Origin: Alphaproteobacteria bacterium | GTDB taxonomy: Bacteria; Pseudomonadota; Alphaproteobacteria; Caulobacterales; Caulobacteraceae | Direction: 5' to 3' | Assembly (NCBI GenBank): GCA_018820205.1 | Contig: JAHJOK010000059.1 | Coordinates: 124,001-188,000, forward strand | DNA length: 64,000 bases | Made by a program: the position numbers and the translations under genes | The notes under the pieces: generated by a model | What the model was told of the DNA's origin: nothing | What the model saw: only the letters and a program-made list of their open reading frames with translations | The model's database searches: none | Shown here: positions 41,876 through 51,065 of the stretch, in pieces | How positions within the stretch are numbered: the first letter of the stretch is position 1 | Layout: each line of letters opens with the position of its first letter

Positions 41876-42418
41876 TTAGCCGTTGGACTCCGGGCGCACC
41901 GGGTGCAATGAGTCCAACCTCTGCGGTTCAGAATCTGAAGTTTCCGATAGCGCGTTGATATCGTTGTCAGTCGCGCTCTCCACCGCGACCAGCTTGAGCG
42001 GTTCGCGTCTGGACTCCAGCAGCGGCGGCTTGATGTCCGGCAGGTCGGCCATGACCTCGAAGCGGGCGCGGTCGGCGAGGCTGTCGTAGACGCGCATCCA
42101 GGTCGAGGCCTCGGCCGCGCGGCCCGAGCCCAGCGCGCGGCGGATGTTGAGGAAGGCCTGGTCGGCCAGTTCGGCGAAGCTGACGGGGTCGTCGGGATGA
42201 TATTCGCCGAACTCCGGCGGAACCTCGCACACCGGCTGATCCACCCGCCGCCAGCCCCCGGCCCGTGCATGCATCCGAAACGAACTGAGCGACATGCCGT
42301 ATTTCTGGCAGATCGTCGTCGCCTTCACCCCCGCGAGATACTCGCGCCGGGCATGGTCCCAGTAGGTCCCGCCGTCGTCATCGAGGAAGGCGGGGTCGAG
42401 TTGAGTGCTGGAGGTCAT
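41876..42418 (-). CDS. Hypothetical protein with helix-turn-helix-like N-terminus
   Basis: 180 residues. The N-terminal part YLAGVKATTICQKYGMSLSSFRMHARAGGWRR looks like a small HTH used by terminase-small-subunit or transposase-like DNA-binding proteins. The middle is acidic with LADQAFLNIRRALGSGRAAEASTWMRV, and the tail (SETSDSEPQRLDSLHPVRPE) is polar and ends next to the palindromic repeat. No family recognised. Could be a chromosomal gene of Caulobacterales or the left-most gene of the mobile region. Confidence 0.6.
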   Translation of the reverse strand: MTSSTQLDPAFLDDDGGTYWDHARREYLAGVKATTICQKYGMSLSSFRMHARAGGWRRVDQPVCEVPPEFGEYHPDDPVSFAELADQAFLNIRRALGSGRAAEASTWMRVYDSLADRARFEVMADLPDIKPPLLESRREPLKLVAVESATDNDINALSETSDSEPQRLDSLHPVRPESNG

Positions 42419-42763
42419 GCCGGGGAGGATGGCATGGGGGTGCGTCAGAAGCGGACGTGGAAATGGACAGGCCGCCTGCGAGAGAGCCTTGTGTCGGTTC
42501 GGGACACACCTGCGGCTCAGCCGGCAGCACAGGGAGCGCGAACTGCAAGCGACGTCACACGCCGCAACTTGAAATCATGTGGGTAAGCGAATCGCAGGGG
42601 TGCGCATGCCGCGAATCACCGGCAAACTCGTCGCTGATGAACACCGTCGTCTGATTCGGACCGGCCATCAAAACCGAACAGACGGCCCACAAGGTGTAGG
42701 AGCCCGGGCCGCCTGTCCTTCACCCCCACGACCTCCGAGGAGGTCCCATAAGGATCGGCTTAT
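42419..42763. other. 345-bp non-coding stretch at the likely left boundary of the mobile region
   Basis: No gene or RNA recognised on either strand. Mixed composition. An AAGGA about nine bases before the KilA-N start marks its ribosome site. Could contain the left junction of the element. Confidence 0.4.
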
Positions 42764-43579
42764 ATGACCACAGATTCGAAGATCGTCCAGCGTAAAGCTC
42801 TCGCTGCATCAGCGTTCCCGAAGGTGCGCGGCCACGCGATCCGGACGGATGAAAACGGGCTCGTCTGCCTTAACGACATCTACAAGGCCTCGGGCTTCAC
42901 CACCGAGCGCCGCCCAAGCCAGTGGCGCGACAACGCCAGCACTGGTCCGATCCAGATCGCGGTCCTCGAAAGAATTACCGGCAAAACCGGTAACTGGACA
43001 AAGGCCGAATGGCGGCAGGCGATCTACGCTGATCGCGGCACCAACGGCGGGACTTACGCTGACGTGCGGCTGGCCTTGGCCTATGCCGAATATCTGAACC
43101 CGAAGCTGGCGCTTGAAGTGAAGGAGGTCTTCCTCCGGTACAAGGCTGCCGATCCCACGCTCGCTGACGAGATCCTCGAGCGCGCGACCCCAAGCGCTAA
43201 CGAATGGGCTGGTACGCGCGCGCTCGCCCGCAGTGCTCGGAACTCCTACACGGACGCCCTTCGCGATCACGGTGCCAAAGGTCACGACTACGGCGCTTGC
43301 ACCAACACGCTGTACAGCGAGTTGTTCGACAAGAACGCCAAGCAACTCCGGGAGGCGAAGGGCCTGCCCAAGAAGGTCACGCTGCGCGACGGCATGACCA
43401 GCCCGGAACTAGTCTTCGTCATGGCCGGAGAGACGTTGTCGCGAGAGCGGATCATTGAGGAGGTTTGTGATGGCGGCGAGGCTTGCCGGATCGCCACCGG
43501 CAAGAGCGCACGCTTCATCCGACAAGCCATTGAGGCTGATCGCATGGATCGAAAAGGTCGCCAGCAACAGCTGATCTAG
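42764..43579 (+). CDS. KilA-N domain protein
   Basis: 271 residues. The N-terminal 110 residues hold a KilA-N DNA-binding domain: GLVCLNDIYKASGFTTERRPSQW, then WRQAIYADRGTNGGTYADVRLALAYAEYLNPKLALEV. KilA-N proteins are typical of phages and phage-derived elements, where they act as anti-repressor-type regulators. The C-terminal region (about 140-271) is unrecognised, with HDYGACTNTLYSELFDKNAKQLREAKG resembling phage proteins. Composition is less GC-rich than the chromosome, consistent with transfer. Confidence 0.85.
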   Translation: MTTDSKIVQRKALAASAFPKVRGHAIRTDENGLVCLNDIYKASGFTTERRPSQWRDNASTGPIQIAVLERITGKTGNWTKAEWRQAIYADRGTNGGTYADVRLALAYAEYLNPKLALEVKEVFLRYKAADPTLADEILERATPSANEWAGTRALARSARNSYTDALRDHGAKGHDYGACTNTLYSELFDKNAKQLREAKGLPKKVTLRDGMTSPELVFVMAGETLSRERIIEEVCDGGEACRIATGKSARFIRQAIEADRMDRKGRQQQLI

Positions 43580-43690
43580 TGACCACTCGCACGATTTTTA
43601 ACAGTCGCCTCGCGGGTATAGTTTCGGCACCTGCCCTGACGAGTGTGGGTTATCGTCAACATCGGTGATGGCCTGAGCGGCAAAGTGCGA

Positions 43691-43889
43691 CCCCTCTCCC
43701 GGCGGGAGAGGGCTTGAGCGTCCAGGAGCGGAGCGATTGGAAACGCGAAAGGGTGAGGGGCGGATTTGGCCTTCGGCGTAAGCCGTCGCACGGGAAACGG
43801 CTTACGCCGACTTCAGCGATAGCCCCTCACCCTTTTGGCCAAGGCGCATCGCTGCGCTCTGCGGGCCTCAAGCCCTCTCCCGCCGGGAT
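43691..43889. repeat. About 200-bp nested palindrome upstream of the integrase
   Basis: Outer arms CGGCGGGAGAGGGCTTGAG and CTCAAGCCCTCTCCCGCCG, middle arms GGGTGAGGGGC/GCCCCTCACCC, inner arms CGGCGTAAGCCGT/ACGGCTTACGCCG. The whole can fold as one hairpin. The rest of 43580-44025 is AT-richer and includes a small inverted repeat CATAC..GTATG (43943-43957) and the integrase ribosome site; no gene seen there. Confidence 0.7.
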
Positions 43890-44025
43890 AAGGCGAAAAG
43901 TCTAACTTACTAGAATAAAACGACATTCTGCGCTACGATCTTCATACACGATGTATGCACGTCACGGCATAACAATGACTTAGCGCCGCGATGTGCACGA
44001 AATCTGCACGACGATGGAGGCTGTC

Positions 44026-45453
44026 ATGGCGTTTGTCACGGACAAGGAAGAACTGAAACCCGGCTTGGTCATCTTCCGGCGGGGCGATTTGCAGACCCGG
44101 GATTGGTACTGCCGCGTTCGGTTGCCGAAGGCGACGCGCTACAAGACCATCGCCTTGAAGACGCCGGACATCACGACAGCGCGGACCTTGGCTTACGACC
44201 ATGAAAGCGAAATTCGCTTTTCGCTGAAGCGCAATCTGCCGGTATTCAACCGTCCGTTTTCGGCGGTGGCGAAGGACTACATCGCGGAACAGAGGCTGCG
44301 CGCACAGCGCGGCGAGATCACGATGGGCCGGGTGAAACTCATCGAGTCGGTCGTGAAGAACCAGCTCAACCCCTATGTGGGCAAGACCCAGATTGATCTG
44401 ATCGCTCTGGACCGTTGGCAGAACTACCCGTCGTGGCGGCGGTCGCTCGGTCAGGGCCGAATGACTCGCCATGGAAATGTGCGTCCGATGACGCAGGCGG
44501 AACGCGCTGTCGCCAAGGAGGTCGCCGACAGCAAGGCGAAGCAGAAGGCGCGCCAGGGCGGCGGGCCCGAGGCGGAGACGCCAGAGCTAGAAAACACCGA
44601 CTGGATCATCGTCAGCGACGCCACCATCCGTTTCGAGATGAAAATCTACCGCGCCATCATCAATGACGCCGTTTCCAAACAGGAAGCCCCGCCCCATCAC
44701 CGCATTGAGGGGATGCCGTCGCTTGAGAAGCAGCGCCGTGATGCGTTCTCGCTGGAAGAATACCGCAGGCTACACACCCACGCTCGCACCAAATGGGTCG
44801 ATGCCGCAAAGACCAAAACCGCCCGGTGGTATCGGGCCATGGTTTATCAATTCGTCCTCATCATGTGCAATACGGGCATGCGGCCCTCCGAGGCGCGCAA
44901 CCTGCGTTGGCGCGACGTGACGGAGGCGACGGACAAGAACGGCCAGCCGGTCACGGTGTTGTCCGTGCGGGGCAAGGGCAAGTCCCGGCAGCTTGTCGCG
45001 CCGAGCAGCAATGTCGGGAAATACCTGGACCGCATCCGCGCCATCGCGGTGAGTACCGCCCCTGAGACGCCGGTATTCAGCAACGCCGCCGGCGCGACGG
45101 AGCGCACCCTCTACAAGGCCTTCATCGCCGATCTTCTGAACGACGCCAAGCTACGGGTCGGTCCTTCCGGCATTCTGCGCTCGACCTATTCGTTCCGGCA
45201 TACCTACGCCACCATCCGCCTGACGGAGGGCGTTAGCGAACTGCTGCTGGCCGAGCAGATGGGGACGTCGGTGCAGATGATCCAGGAGCATTACGGCCAC
45301 GTGGACACCATCAAACATGCCGACCTCGTGTTGCAGGGCATGAGCGACTGGGAGCCGCAGGAGCCGGTGCCCCCGACCAACGAAAAACAGTCCATTCGGG
45401 TCAAACGGAACGCTCGTGCGAAGATCAGCACCGAGCCGCGCAAGCCTCATTGA
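44026..45453 (+). CDS. Tyrosine recombinase/phage-type integrase
   Basis: 475 residues from MAFVTDKEELKPGLVIF; a GGAGG five bases before this ATG favours it over the GTG at 43993. A long N-terminal arm/core-binding part with an inserted Lys/Gly-rich stretch (about 155-190) is followed by the catalytic domain: Arg in NTGMRPSEARNLRW, Lys in RGKGKSRQLV, the box-II motif YSFRHTYATIRL and the nucleophile Tyr in MIQEHYGHVDTIKHADL. Likely integrates the surrounding element. No tRNA lies beside it, so the target site is not evident. Confidence 0.92.
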   Translation: MAFVTDKEELKPGLVIFRRGDLQTRDWYCRVRLPKATRYKTIALKTPDITTARTLAYDHESEIRFSLKRNLPVFNRPFSAVAKDYIAEQRLRAQRGEITMGRVKLIESVVKNQLNPYVGKTQIDLIALDRWQNYPSWRRSLGQGRMTRHGNVRPMTQAERAVAKEVADSKAKQKARQGGGPEAETPELENTDWIIVSDATIRFEMKIYRAIINDAVSKQEAPPHHRIEGMPSLEKQRRDAFSLEEYRRLHTHARTKWVDAAKTKTARWYRAMVYQFVLIMCNTGMRPSEARNLRWRDVTEATDKNGQPVTVLSVRGKGKSRQLVAPSSNVGKYLDRIRAIAVSTAPETPVFSNAAGATERTLYKAFIADLLNDAKLRVGPSGILRSTYSFRHTYATIRLTEGVSELLLAEQMGTSVQMIQEHYGHVDTIKHADLVLQGMSDWEPQEPVPPTNEKQSIRVKRNARAKISTEPRKPH

Positions 45454-46096
45454 TGTCCTGCCCGTCGCCACCGAGGATCACGCGCCGAGTTCGGGGCGCC
45501 GCTGGTGGCGAAGGGCTGGTCTGTACCTCTGCCAAACGGCCGATGCGCAGCCTGCGCTCTTAATCGGACGTCTGGCGAAGCAGCCTGGGGGAAGTAGTCG
45601 CGTCGAGTTCGATGCGGCCCGCCAGTCTGCGTCTTCCGCCGCTTCGTCCCGCGCGCCGTGGCGCTCTTGGAGGGGCGATAGCAAGGGGTTAGGAATCGGC
45701 AATACCGCGAATAGCTGACGCTGACTTACAGAGACCTTCATGGTGGCCGCTCTCAGGTCGGCATAGGACGCAGTGTCCAACATGTTCGGCTACCGCCTAG
45801 CGGGGATAGGAATTCCCAGCTCTAGACAGTCTTTGCTCAAGCAGTTTGGGTAGTACCCAGTGCGGCTAGATTGAGCCGATGGTCCTGGCATTCGCTTTTA
45901 CAGATTGAAGACCGGTCATTGGCACGACCTTCTTTAGACTCGAGAGGGCACCAATTTTTTCGTCAACATCCAGCGAGAGCGCTACGTGAATGGATCGACG
46001 CGCTCGCCTATTCGGGGTATCTGGCACATGGAGTTCGGGTCTAAACACGGCGGAAGCTCAAGGAGAGCGATTGGCTTCTCCCGCGAGGTGTGATCG
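45454..46096. other. 643-bp region without a supportable gene between integrase and the three-Cys pair
   Basis: A 101-codon frame on the minus strand (45478-45783) has an in-frame ATG (MKVSVSQRQLFAVLPIP) but no ribosome site and no recognised family; it may be a gene remnant. The rest is AT-richer and presumably carries the promoter for the 46.1-54.3 kb gene block. Confidence 0.4.
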
Positions 46097-46876
46097 ATGG
46101 CCGAGACCCAGATCGAATGGACGGACGCAACCTGGAATCCGGTGGCAGGCTGCGCCATCATCACCGCAGGCTGCACCAATTGCTACGCCATGCAGATGGC
46201 CAAGCGGCTAGAAGCGATGGGCGTCGCGAAATACGAAGGACTGACGAGGACAAGCGGGGGGCGCACGATTTGGAACGGCGTAGTCCGGGAAGATCCCGCA
46301 GCGCTGGAGATTCCCTACGGCTGGCGCAAGGCACGCAAGGTCTTCGTCAACTCCATGAGCGACCTCTTCCACGAGGCCGTCAGCGACGACTTCATCCTGT
46401 CGGTCTGGAAAGTGATGCGGGAGACGCCTCATCATAACTACCAGATCCTGACGAAACGGCCTGAGCGTATGGCCGCGTTCGTGTCAGGACGCGTCCCGGA
46501 CGTGCTCCCCAACGTCTGGTTAGGCACCAGCGTAGAGAACGCAGCCGTGGTCGATCGCATCGACCACCTGCGATCGGCCCCGGCGGCCATCCGGTTTATT
46601 TCATTCGAGCCGCTTATCGGCTGCGTCGGAGACGTCGATCTGACCGGCATCGACTGGGCGATTGTTGGAGGCGAGAGCGGCGCGAACGCGCGACCTATCC
46701 GCGAAGATTGGATTGACCTGATCTACGAGCAGTGCGCTACTTATAAAACCGCGTTCTTCTTCAAACAGTGGGGAACGTGGGGCAAGGACAACAAGAAGCG
46801 GTCCAAGAAGGCTAATGGGCGCGAGTACCGTGGGCAGGTCTGGAACGAGATGCCCGCCGGATTAGAGGCGAGCTGA
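46097..46876 (+). CDS. Three-Cys-motif protein, DUF5131 (phage Gp37/Gp68 family)
   Basis: 259 residues. Opens MAETQIEWTDATWNPVAGC; three cysteines at 19, 26 and 29 (CX6CX2C) give the radical-SAM-like iron-sulfur site from which the family takes its name. Further family motifs are KVFVNSMSDLFHEAV, YQILTKRPERM, NVWLGTSVEN, ISFEPLIG and VGGESG. Found in phages and mobile elements, usually beside TcmP, as here (53 bp downstream). Biochemical role unknown; nucleic-acid or protein modification is the usual guess. GAGGTG lies just ahead of the ATG. Confidence 0.88.
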   Translation: MAETQIEWTDATWNPVAGCAIITAGCTNCYAMQMAKRLEAMGVAKYEGLTRTSGGRTIWNGVVREDPAALEIPYGWRKARKVFVNSMSDLFHEAVSDDFILSVWKVMRETPHHNYQILTKRPERMAAFVSGRVPDVLPNVWLGTSVENAAVVDRIDHLRSAPAAIRFISFEPLIGCVGDVDLTGIDWAIVGGESGANARPIREDWIDLIYEQCATYKTAFFFKQWGTWGKDNKKRSKKANGREYRGQVWNEMPAGLEAS

Positions 46877-46929
46877 GGAACTCAGGGGCCCGCATCGTGT
46901 GGGGCCAAGACGGAGAGTATCCGAGCCGA

Positions 46930-48207
46930 ATGGCCGTCAAACACTACGACTGGAAGCTGGGCCAGCCCCCTCCCAAGATTGGCGCCCATAGCGTCGCCAA
47001 GCATGATGTCTTCGCCAGCTACATAGAGCGATACATCGACATCCTGTCATCGAACCCGCGGCGCCGGGAGCTGAACCTGACGATCGTGGACGGCTTCTGC
47101 GGCGGCGGGGCCTATCAGCACGGCGCGGAGATCATCGCCGGCTCGCCGCTAAGGGTCCTTCGAGCTGTCCAGACCTCCGGTGCGCGGCTGACGCTTGCAC
47201 GGCAGAATGGCTTCACCATGAAGTCCCGCTTTTTCTTCGTCGACAAACAGAAGGAACACGTCGAGTTCCTCAACCACGAACTGGGGCAATCCGAGTTCAG
47301 CGCCGAGGTCGGACACTCCATCTCGCTCGCGACTGGATCGTTCGAGGACGAGGCTCCCGGCATCATCCAGGCTATTAAGGATCGCGGACCTAGCCACCGC
47401 GCGCTTTTCTTCCTCGATCAGTACGGCTGGAGCAGCGTGGCGTTCGCGACCATCCGCCAAATCTTCGCGAGTCTGAAAAATCCGGAGGTGCTGATCACCT
47501 TCTCGGTCGACTCCCTGATCGACTATTTCTCCGGCAAGACCGCCAGGACGGCCGGTGGCCAGGCGATTGAGCTCGATCCAGCCATGGGCGAGGTTATCAA
47601 GGCCCTGAAGACCGAGCAGGGTCAGCGTCATGTCATCCAAGGCATGCTGTACAAGCATATCATCAGCAGCACGGGCGCGGACTTCTACACGCCCTTCTTT
47701 ATCCGCTCGGCGGACAGCCGCAGGTCCTACTGGTTGCTGCACCTCTCAAAGCACGGCCGCGCGCGCGACGAGATGGCTCGCCTGCACTGGGACAAGAGCA
47801 ACATCTTCGTCCATCCGGGCGACGCGGGGTTCAACGCCTTGGGCTTCGACCCCAATGTCGATCCGAATCAGAAGACGCTGGAGTTCGATTTCGGCTCCGA
47901 CGCGCGGGCGGACTCTCTCTCCGCCGCCATGGACCAGTTGCCCAGGATGATCCGGGACGACGCGGCGGATGTCGCGACTCCGGTCACGATCGGTGACCTT
48001 TTCCGGGCGAACTGCAACGAGACGCCGCTGACGTTCGATCTTGTCTCGGAGGCTGTCATCAGATTGCGGGACGAGTACGGGGAGATTGACATCTTCACCG
48101 ATGCCGGCCGTCTTCGCCCTACTGCGAAGTCCCTTGACTGGAGTGATCGCGTTCGGGGGCGCCACCAGAAAACCTTCATGAGGCTGCTCGGGCAGTCCGG
48201 CCGCTGA
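46930..48207 (+). CDS. tcmP: Three-Cys-motif partner protein TcmP
   Basis: 425 residues from MAVKHYDWKLGQPPPKIGAH; a GTG at 46897 would add 11 residues. The N-terminus HYDWKLG..IGAHSVAKHDVFASYIERYI is the TcmP signature. TIVDGFCGGGAYQHG looks like a SAM-binding motif I (DxFxGxG), FFVDKQKEHVEFL like motif II and ALFFLDQYGWSSV like motif IV, so a Rossmann methyltransferase fold is plausible; that is inference. Family proteins are encoded next to the three-Cys protein and are thought to act with it. Confidence 0.85.
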   Translation: MAVKHYDWKLGQPPPKIGAHSVAKHDVFASYIERYIDILSSNPRRRELNLTIVDGFCGGGAYQHGAEIIAGSPLRVLRAVQTSGARLTLARQNGFTMKSRFFFVDKQKEHVEFLNHELGQSEFSAEVGHSISLATGSFEDEAPGIIQAIKDRGPSHRALFFLDQYGWSSVAFATIRQIFASLKNPEVLITFSVDSLIDYFSGKTARTAGGQAIELDPAMGEVIKALKTEQGQRHVIQGMLYKHIISSTGADFYTPFFIRSADSRRSYWLLHLSKHGRARDEMARLHWDKSNIFVHPGDAGFNALGFDPNVDPNQKTLEFDFGSDARADSLSAAMDQLPRMIRDDAADVATPVTIGDLFRANCNETPLTFDLVSEAVIRLRDEYGEIDIFTDAGRLRPTAKSLDWSDRVRGRHQKTFMRLLGQSGR

Positions 48208-48374
48208 GCGCAGTCGCCCGGGCAGATGCAAAGCTGTTCCAAACAGCGATAAAGATCAGCTATGACGGCCGCAGCCTCTGACCAAGATCGAACAGCCGAC
48301 CGGAGTGGAGCTTCGCTTCCAGGCGAAGGGCCTGATGGGAGTGGCGTTTCTGCATTGATACAAAATCGGACGCC

Positions 48375-51065
48375 ATGCTGACCCCCGGGGAAATATACTC
48401 AAATCTCGATGATCTCGCCGCCGAGCCGCCGGCAGGAGGTGAGTTCGGGTTGGCCTTGATGGAGGCAGTAGGCGCTCCCCGCTCTACGATCACGAAACTT
48501 CGGGATGCAGCGAAAGGCGGCGCTTTCACTTGGGCGAGGATGCTCCGTTTCGAGGCGACAGAGCCTGGGGGCGCGGATGCGGCGCTGGATCGGATGCGTG
48601 CAGAGGCGGAGGGCTCGCCCAAGGGACGGCGTCCTCGTGTGCTGCTTGCTTATGACGGCGATCGAATTGCCGCCATCGATACGAGCCCGAGGTTTGATGA
48701 AGAGCCCTTACGCGTCGGCCTCGATATGCTCTCATTGGAGGGCGATGTGTTCTTCCCCCTTGGCGGGCACGAGCGCTACGTTCCGAAGAAAGAGCGCATG
48801 GCCGACGTTCGGGCAACGCGCTTTATTTCGCGCTTCCACGACGCGGTTCGCGACGCCAATCCTGGCTGGACGACAGAAGCGGATAGGCACGCGCTCAATA
48901 TCTTCATGGCGCGCGTGTTGTTCTGCCTGTTCTCGGACGATGTCGGCATTTTCGAAAAAGATGCATTCGAAACCGCCGTGCGTAGGTCGACGGACGTAGG
49001 CGGGGCGGATCTTGCCGAATTTCTCGATGGCGCCTTCCGGCACATGAACACGAAGCCTAGCGAGCGGTCGCCTGAGACGAAGGGGTGGTCCAAGCTGCCC
49101 TATGTCAACGGCTCCCTGTTCGAGGAAGTTGTCCCCATGGCAGTGCTGGACGGACGCTGCCGCAAGCTGCTTCTCGACTGCGCCGGATTGAACTGGAAGC
49201 TCATCAATCCTGACATCTTCGGCTCTATGCTTCAGGCCGTAGTTGACGTCGACAAGCGTGGCGAACTGGGGATGCATTACACCTCCCCATCGAACATCAT
49301 GAAGGTGCTTGAGCCCCTTCTGCTCGATCCGCTGAAACGCGAACTGGATCAGGCGGGTGCCAATAAGGCGCGGCTGCGCGCGTTCCTCGAACGGCTCAGC
49401 CATATCCGCGTGTTTGATCCAGCTTGTGGCTCTGGCAACTTTCTGATCCTCACCTACAAAGAGTTGAGGGCGCTGGAAACGGAGGCGTTCCGCCGCCTCG
49501 CCACGCCCCGCTTGTCGGGCATCGCGCTGGAACAGTTTTTCGGAATTGAGATCGACGACTTCGCCTGCCAGGCGGCACGGCTGGGCCTCTGGATCGCCAA
49601 GTATCAATGCGACCAGCAGCTGGAGCTTGACCTCGGTCAGCGCACCGACTTCCTCCCGCTCCAAAAGGCCGGTGTGATTGTGAAGGGCAACTCGGCAGAG
49701 GTCGACTGGCTAGAGGTTTGTCCCTTGGTCGCTGAAGCGGAAACGCTCGTGGTCGGGAACCCGCAGTTCCGAGGCTCATCCTACTGGTCGCCCGAGCAAA
49801 AGGTGGACATGGCGCGCGTGTTCAAGGGCCGCGTGAAAAACTGGGGCAATCTCGACTACGTGACGCTCTGGTTCGCCAAGGCACGCGATTACGCGCTAGC
49901 AACTGGCGCGCCCTTCGCCTTCGTGGCGACCAACTCAATCGTGCAGGGTGTGCAAGTGCCCGAGCTCTGGCCTCACCTGCTGGAATACCTCGAAATTCGC
50001 TTCGCCCACCGTTCATTCAAATGGTCGAATCTCGCGGCTCAGAATGCGGGTGTGACTTGCGTGATCGTCGGCATGGGACTGCCCAGCGCCGCGCCCAAGC
50101 GCCTGTTTGATGGTAGTACTGTGCGCGACGTAGATGTTATCGGCCCCTACCTCGCACCCGGCACCACGGCGATCGTGGCGAAGGCGAGCAAGCCGTTGGC
50201 GCCCGACCTCGATCCGATGGTTTTCGGCAACAAGCCGACCGACGGCGGCAATCTAATTCTCGACCGAAGCGAGCGCGATGCGCTGCTGGAGGCGCACCCG
50301 GATGCAGCGCACTTCATAAGGCGGCTCTATGGCTCTCAGGAGTTGATGAAGGGTATAGAACGGTATTGTCTATGGGTGGCAGACCACGAGGTCGAGCAGG
50401 CGAAGGCTATCCCCGAACTAGCGCGACGGTTCGAGGCAGTGGCGCGGGATCGCTCCAAGGAAGATACCTCTGACATCTCGAAAGCATACGCAGACAGGCC
50501 CCATCGTTTTCTGCAACGTGCTGGCGCAGCAACATCGCACACGATCATGGTGCCGCGTCCTGCGAGTAAGGACCGCGAGTATCTTCCCGTCGACTTGAAG
50601 GACGACACCAACATAACGTCAAGCGAAGCGTTCGGTATCTTCGATGGCGCGGTGTGGCAGGCTGCCATCCTGTCCTCGCGCATGCATCGGCTATGGCTAG
50701 AGACGGTGGGCGGGCGCCTCAAAGAGGACCCGCGCTACTCTAATACTCTGGTCTGGAACACCTTCCCGCTGCCGCCTCTGTCGGATCGCCGGAAGGCGGA
50801 CCTCGAGGAGCACTGGTGGGCAATAGACGAGGCACGCAAAGAAGCGGGGTTCGGCCGTTCGCTAGGCGATCTTTACGCACCTGCGACCATGTCGCGTCCA
50901 CTTCGCCTCGCACATGAAGCGCTGGACGAGACTATGGAGACAATTTTCGGTTCGCGTCGCTACCGCTCGGACGCCGACCGGGTCGAGCACATGCTGCAAC
51001 TCTACGCGCGCATGGCGGTAGAAGAGGGGCCTACGTCTAAGAACAAGCAAGAGGTGTCCGCATGA
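48375..51065 (+). CDS. MmeI-like DNA methyltransferase without a visible nuclease domain
   Basis: 896 residues, adenine-type DNA methyltransferase. About 1-170 is unrecognised; around 180 is MARVLFCLFSDDVGIF, the helical spacer of the MmeI family; about 300 has GMHYTSPSNIMKVLEPLLLD (motif X); FDPACGSGNFLILTYKELR is motif I; motif IV is NPQF where the family usually has NPPF/Y; LDYVTLWFAKARDYA follows. The C-terminal 350 residues are the target-recognition and tail regions. No PD-(D/E)xK nuclease motif is seen in the N-terminus, unlike MmeI itself. The stop overlaps the helicase start (ATGA). 167 non-coding bases separate it from tcmP. Confidence 0.88.
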   Translation: MLTPGEIYSNLDDLAAEPPAGGEFGLALMEAVGAPRSTITKLRDAAKGGAFTWARMLRFEATEPGGADAALDRMRAEAEGSPKGRRPRVLLAYDGDRIAAIDTSPRFDEEPLRVGLDMLSLEGDVFFPLGGHERYVPKKERMADVRATRFISRFHDAVRDANPGWTTEADRHALNIFMARVLFCLFSDDVGIFEKDAFETAVRRSTDVGGADLAEFLDGAFRHMNTKPSERSPETKGWSKLPYVNGSLFEEVVPMAVLDGRCRKLLLDCAGLNWKLINPDIFGSMLQAVVDVDKRGELGMHYTSPSNIMKVLEPLLLDPLKRELDQAGANKARLRAFLERLSHIRVFDPACGSGNFLILTYKELRALETEAFRRLATPRLSGIALEQFFGIEIDDFACQAARLGLWIAKYQCDQQLELDLGQRTDFLPLQKAGVIVKGNSAEVDWLEVCPLVAEAETLVVGNPQFRGSSYWSPEQKVDMARVFKGRVKNWGNLDYVTLWFAKARDYALATGAPFAFVATNSIVQGVQVPELWPHLLEYLEIRFAHRSFKWSNLAAQNAGVTCVIVGMGLPSAAPKRLFDGSTVRDVDVIGPYLAPGTTAIVAKASKPLAPDLDPMVFGNKPTDGGNLILDRSERDALLEAHPDAAHFIRRLYGSQELMKGIERYCLWVADHEVEQAKAIPELARRFEAVARDRSKEDTSDISKAYADRPHRFLQRAGAATSHTIMVPRPASKDREYLPVDLKDDTNITSSEAFGIFDGAVWQAAILSSRMHRLWLETVGGRLKEDPRYSNTLVWNTFPLPPLSDRRKADLEEHWWAIDEARKEAGFGRSLGDLYAPATMSRPLRLAHEALDETMETIFGSRRYRSDADRVEHMLQLYARMAVEEGPTSKNKQEVSA

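Noticed and set aside
45478..45783. 101-codon minus-strand ORF between integrase and the three-Cys gene
   Set aside because: No ribosome site, no family resemblance, ambiguous start. Kept only as a possible gene remnant within the non-coding entry.
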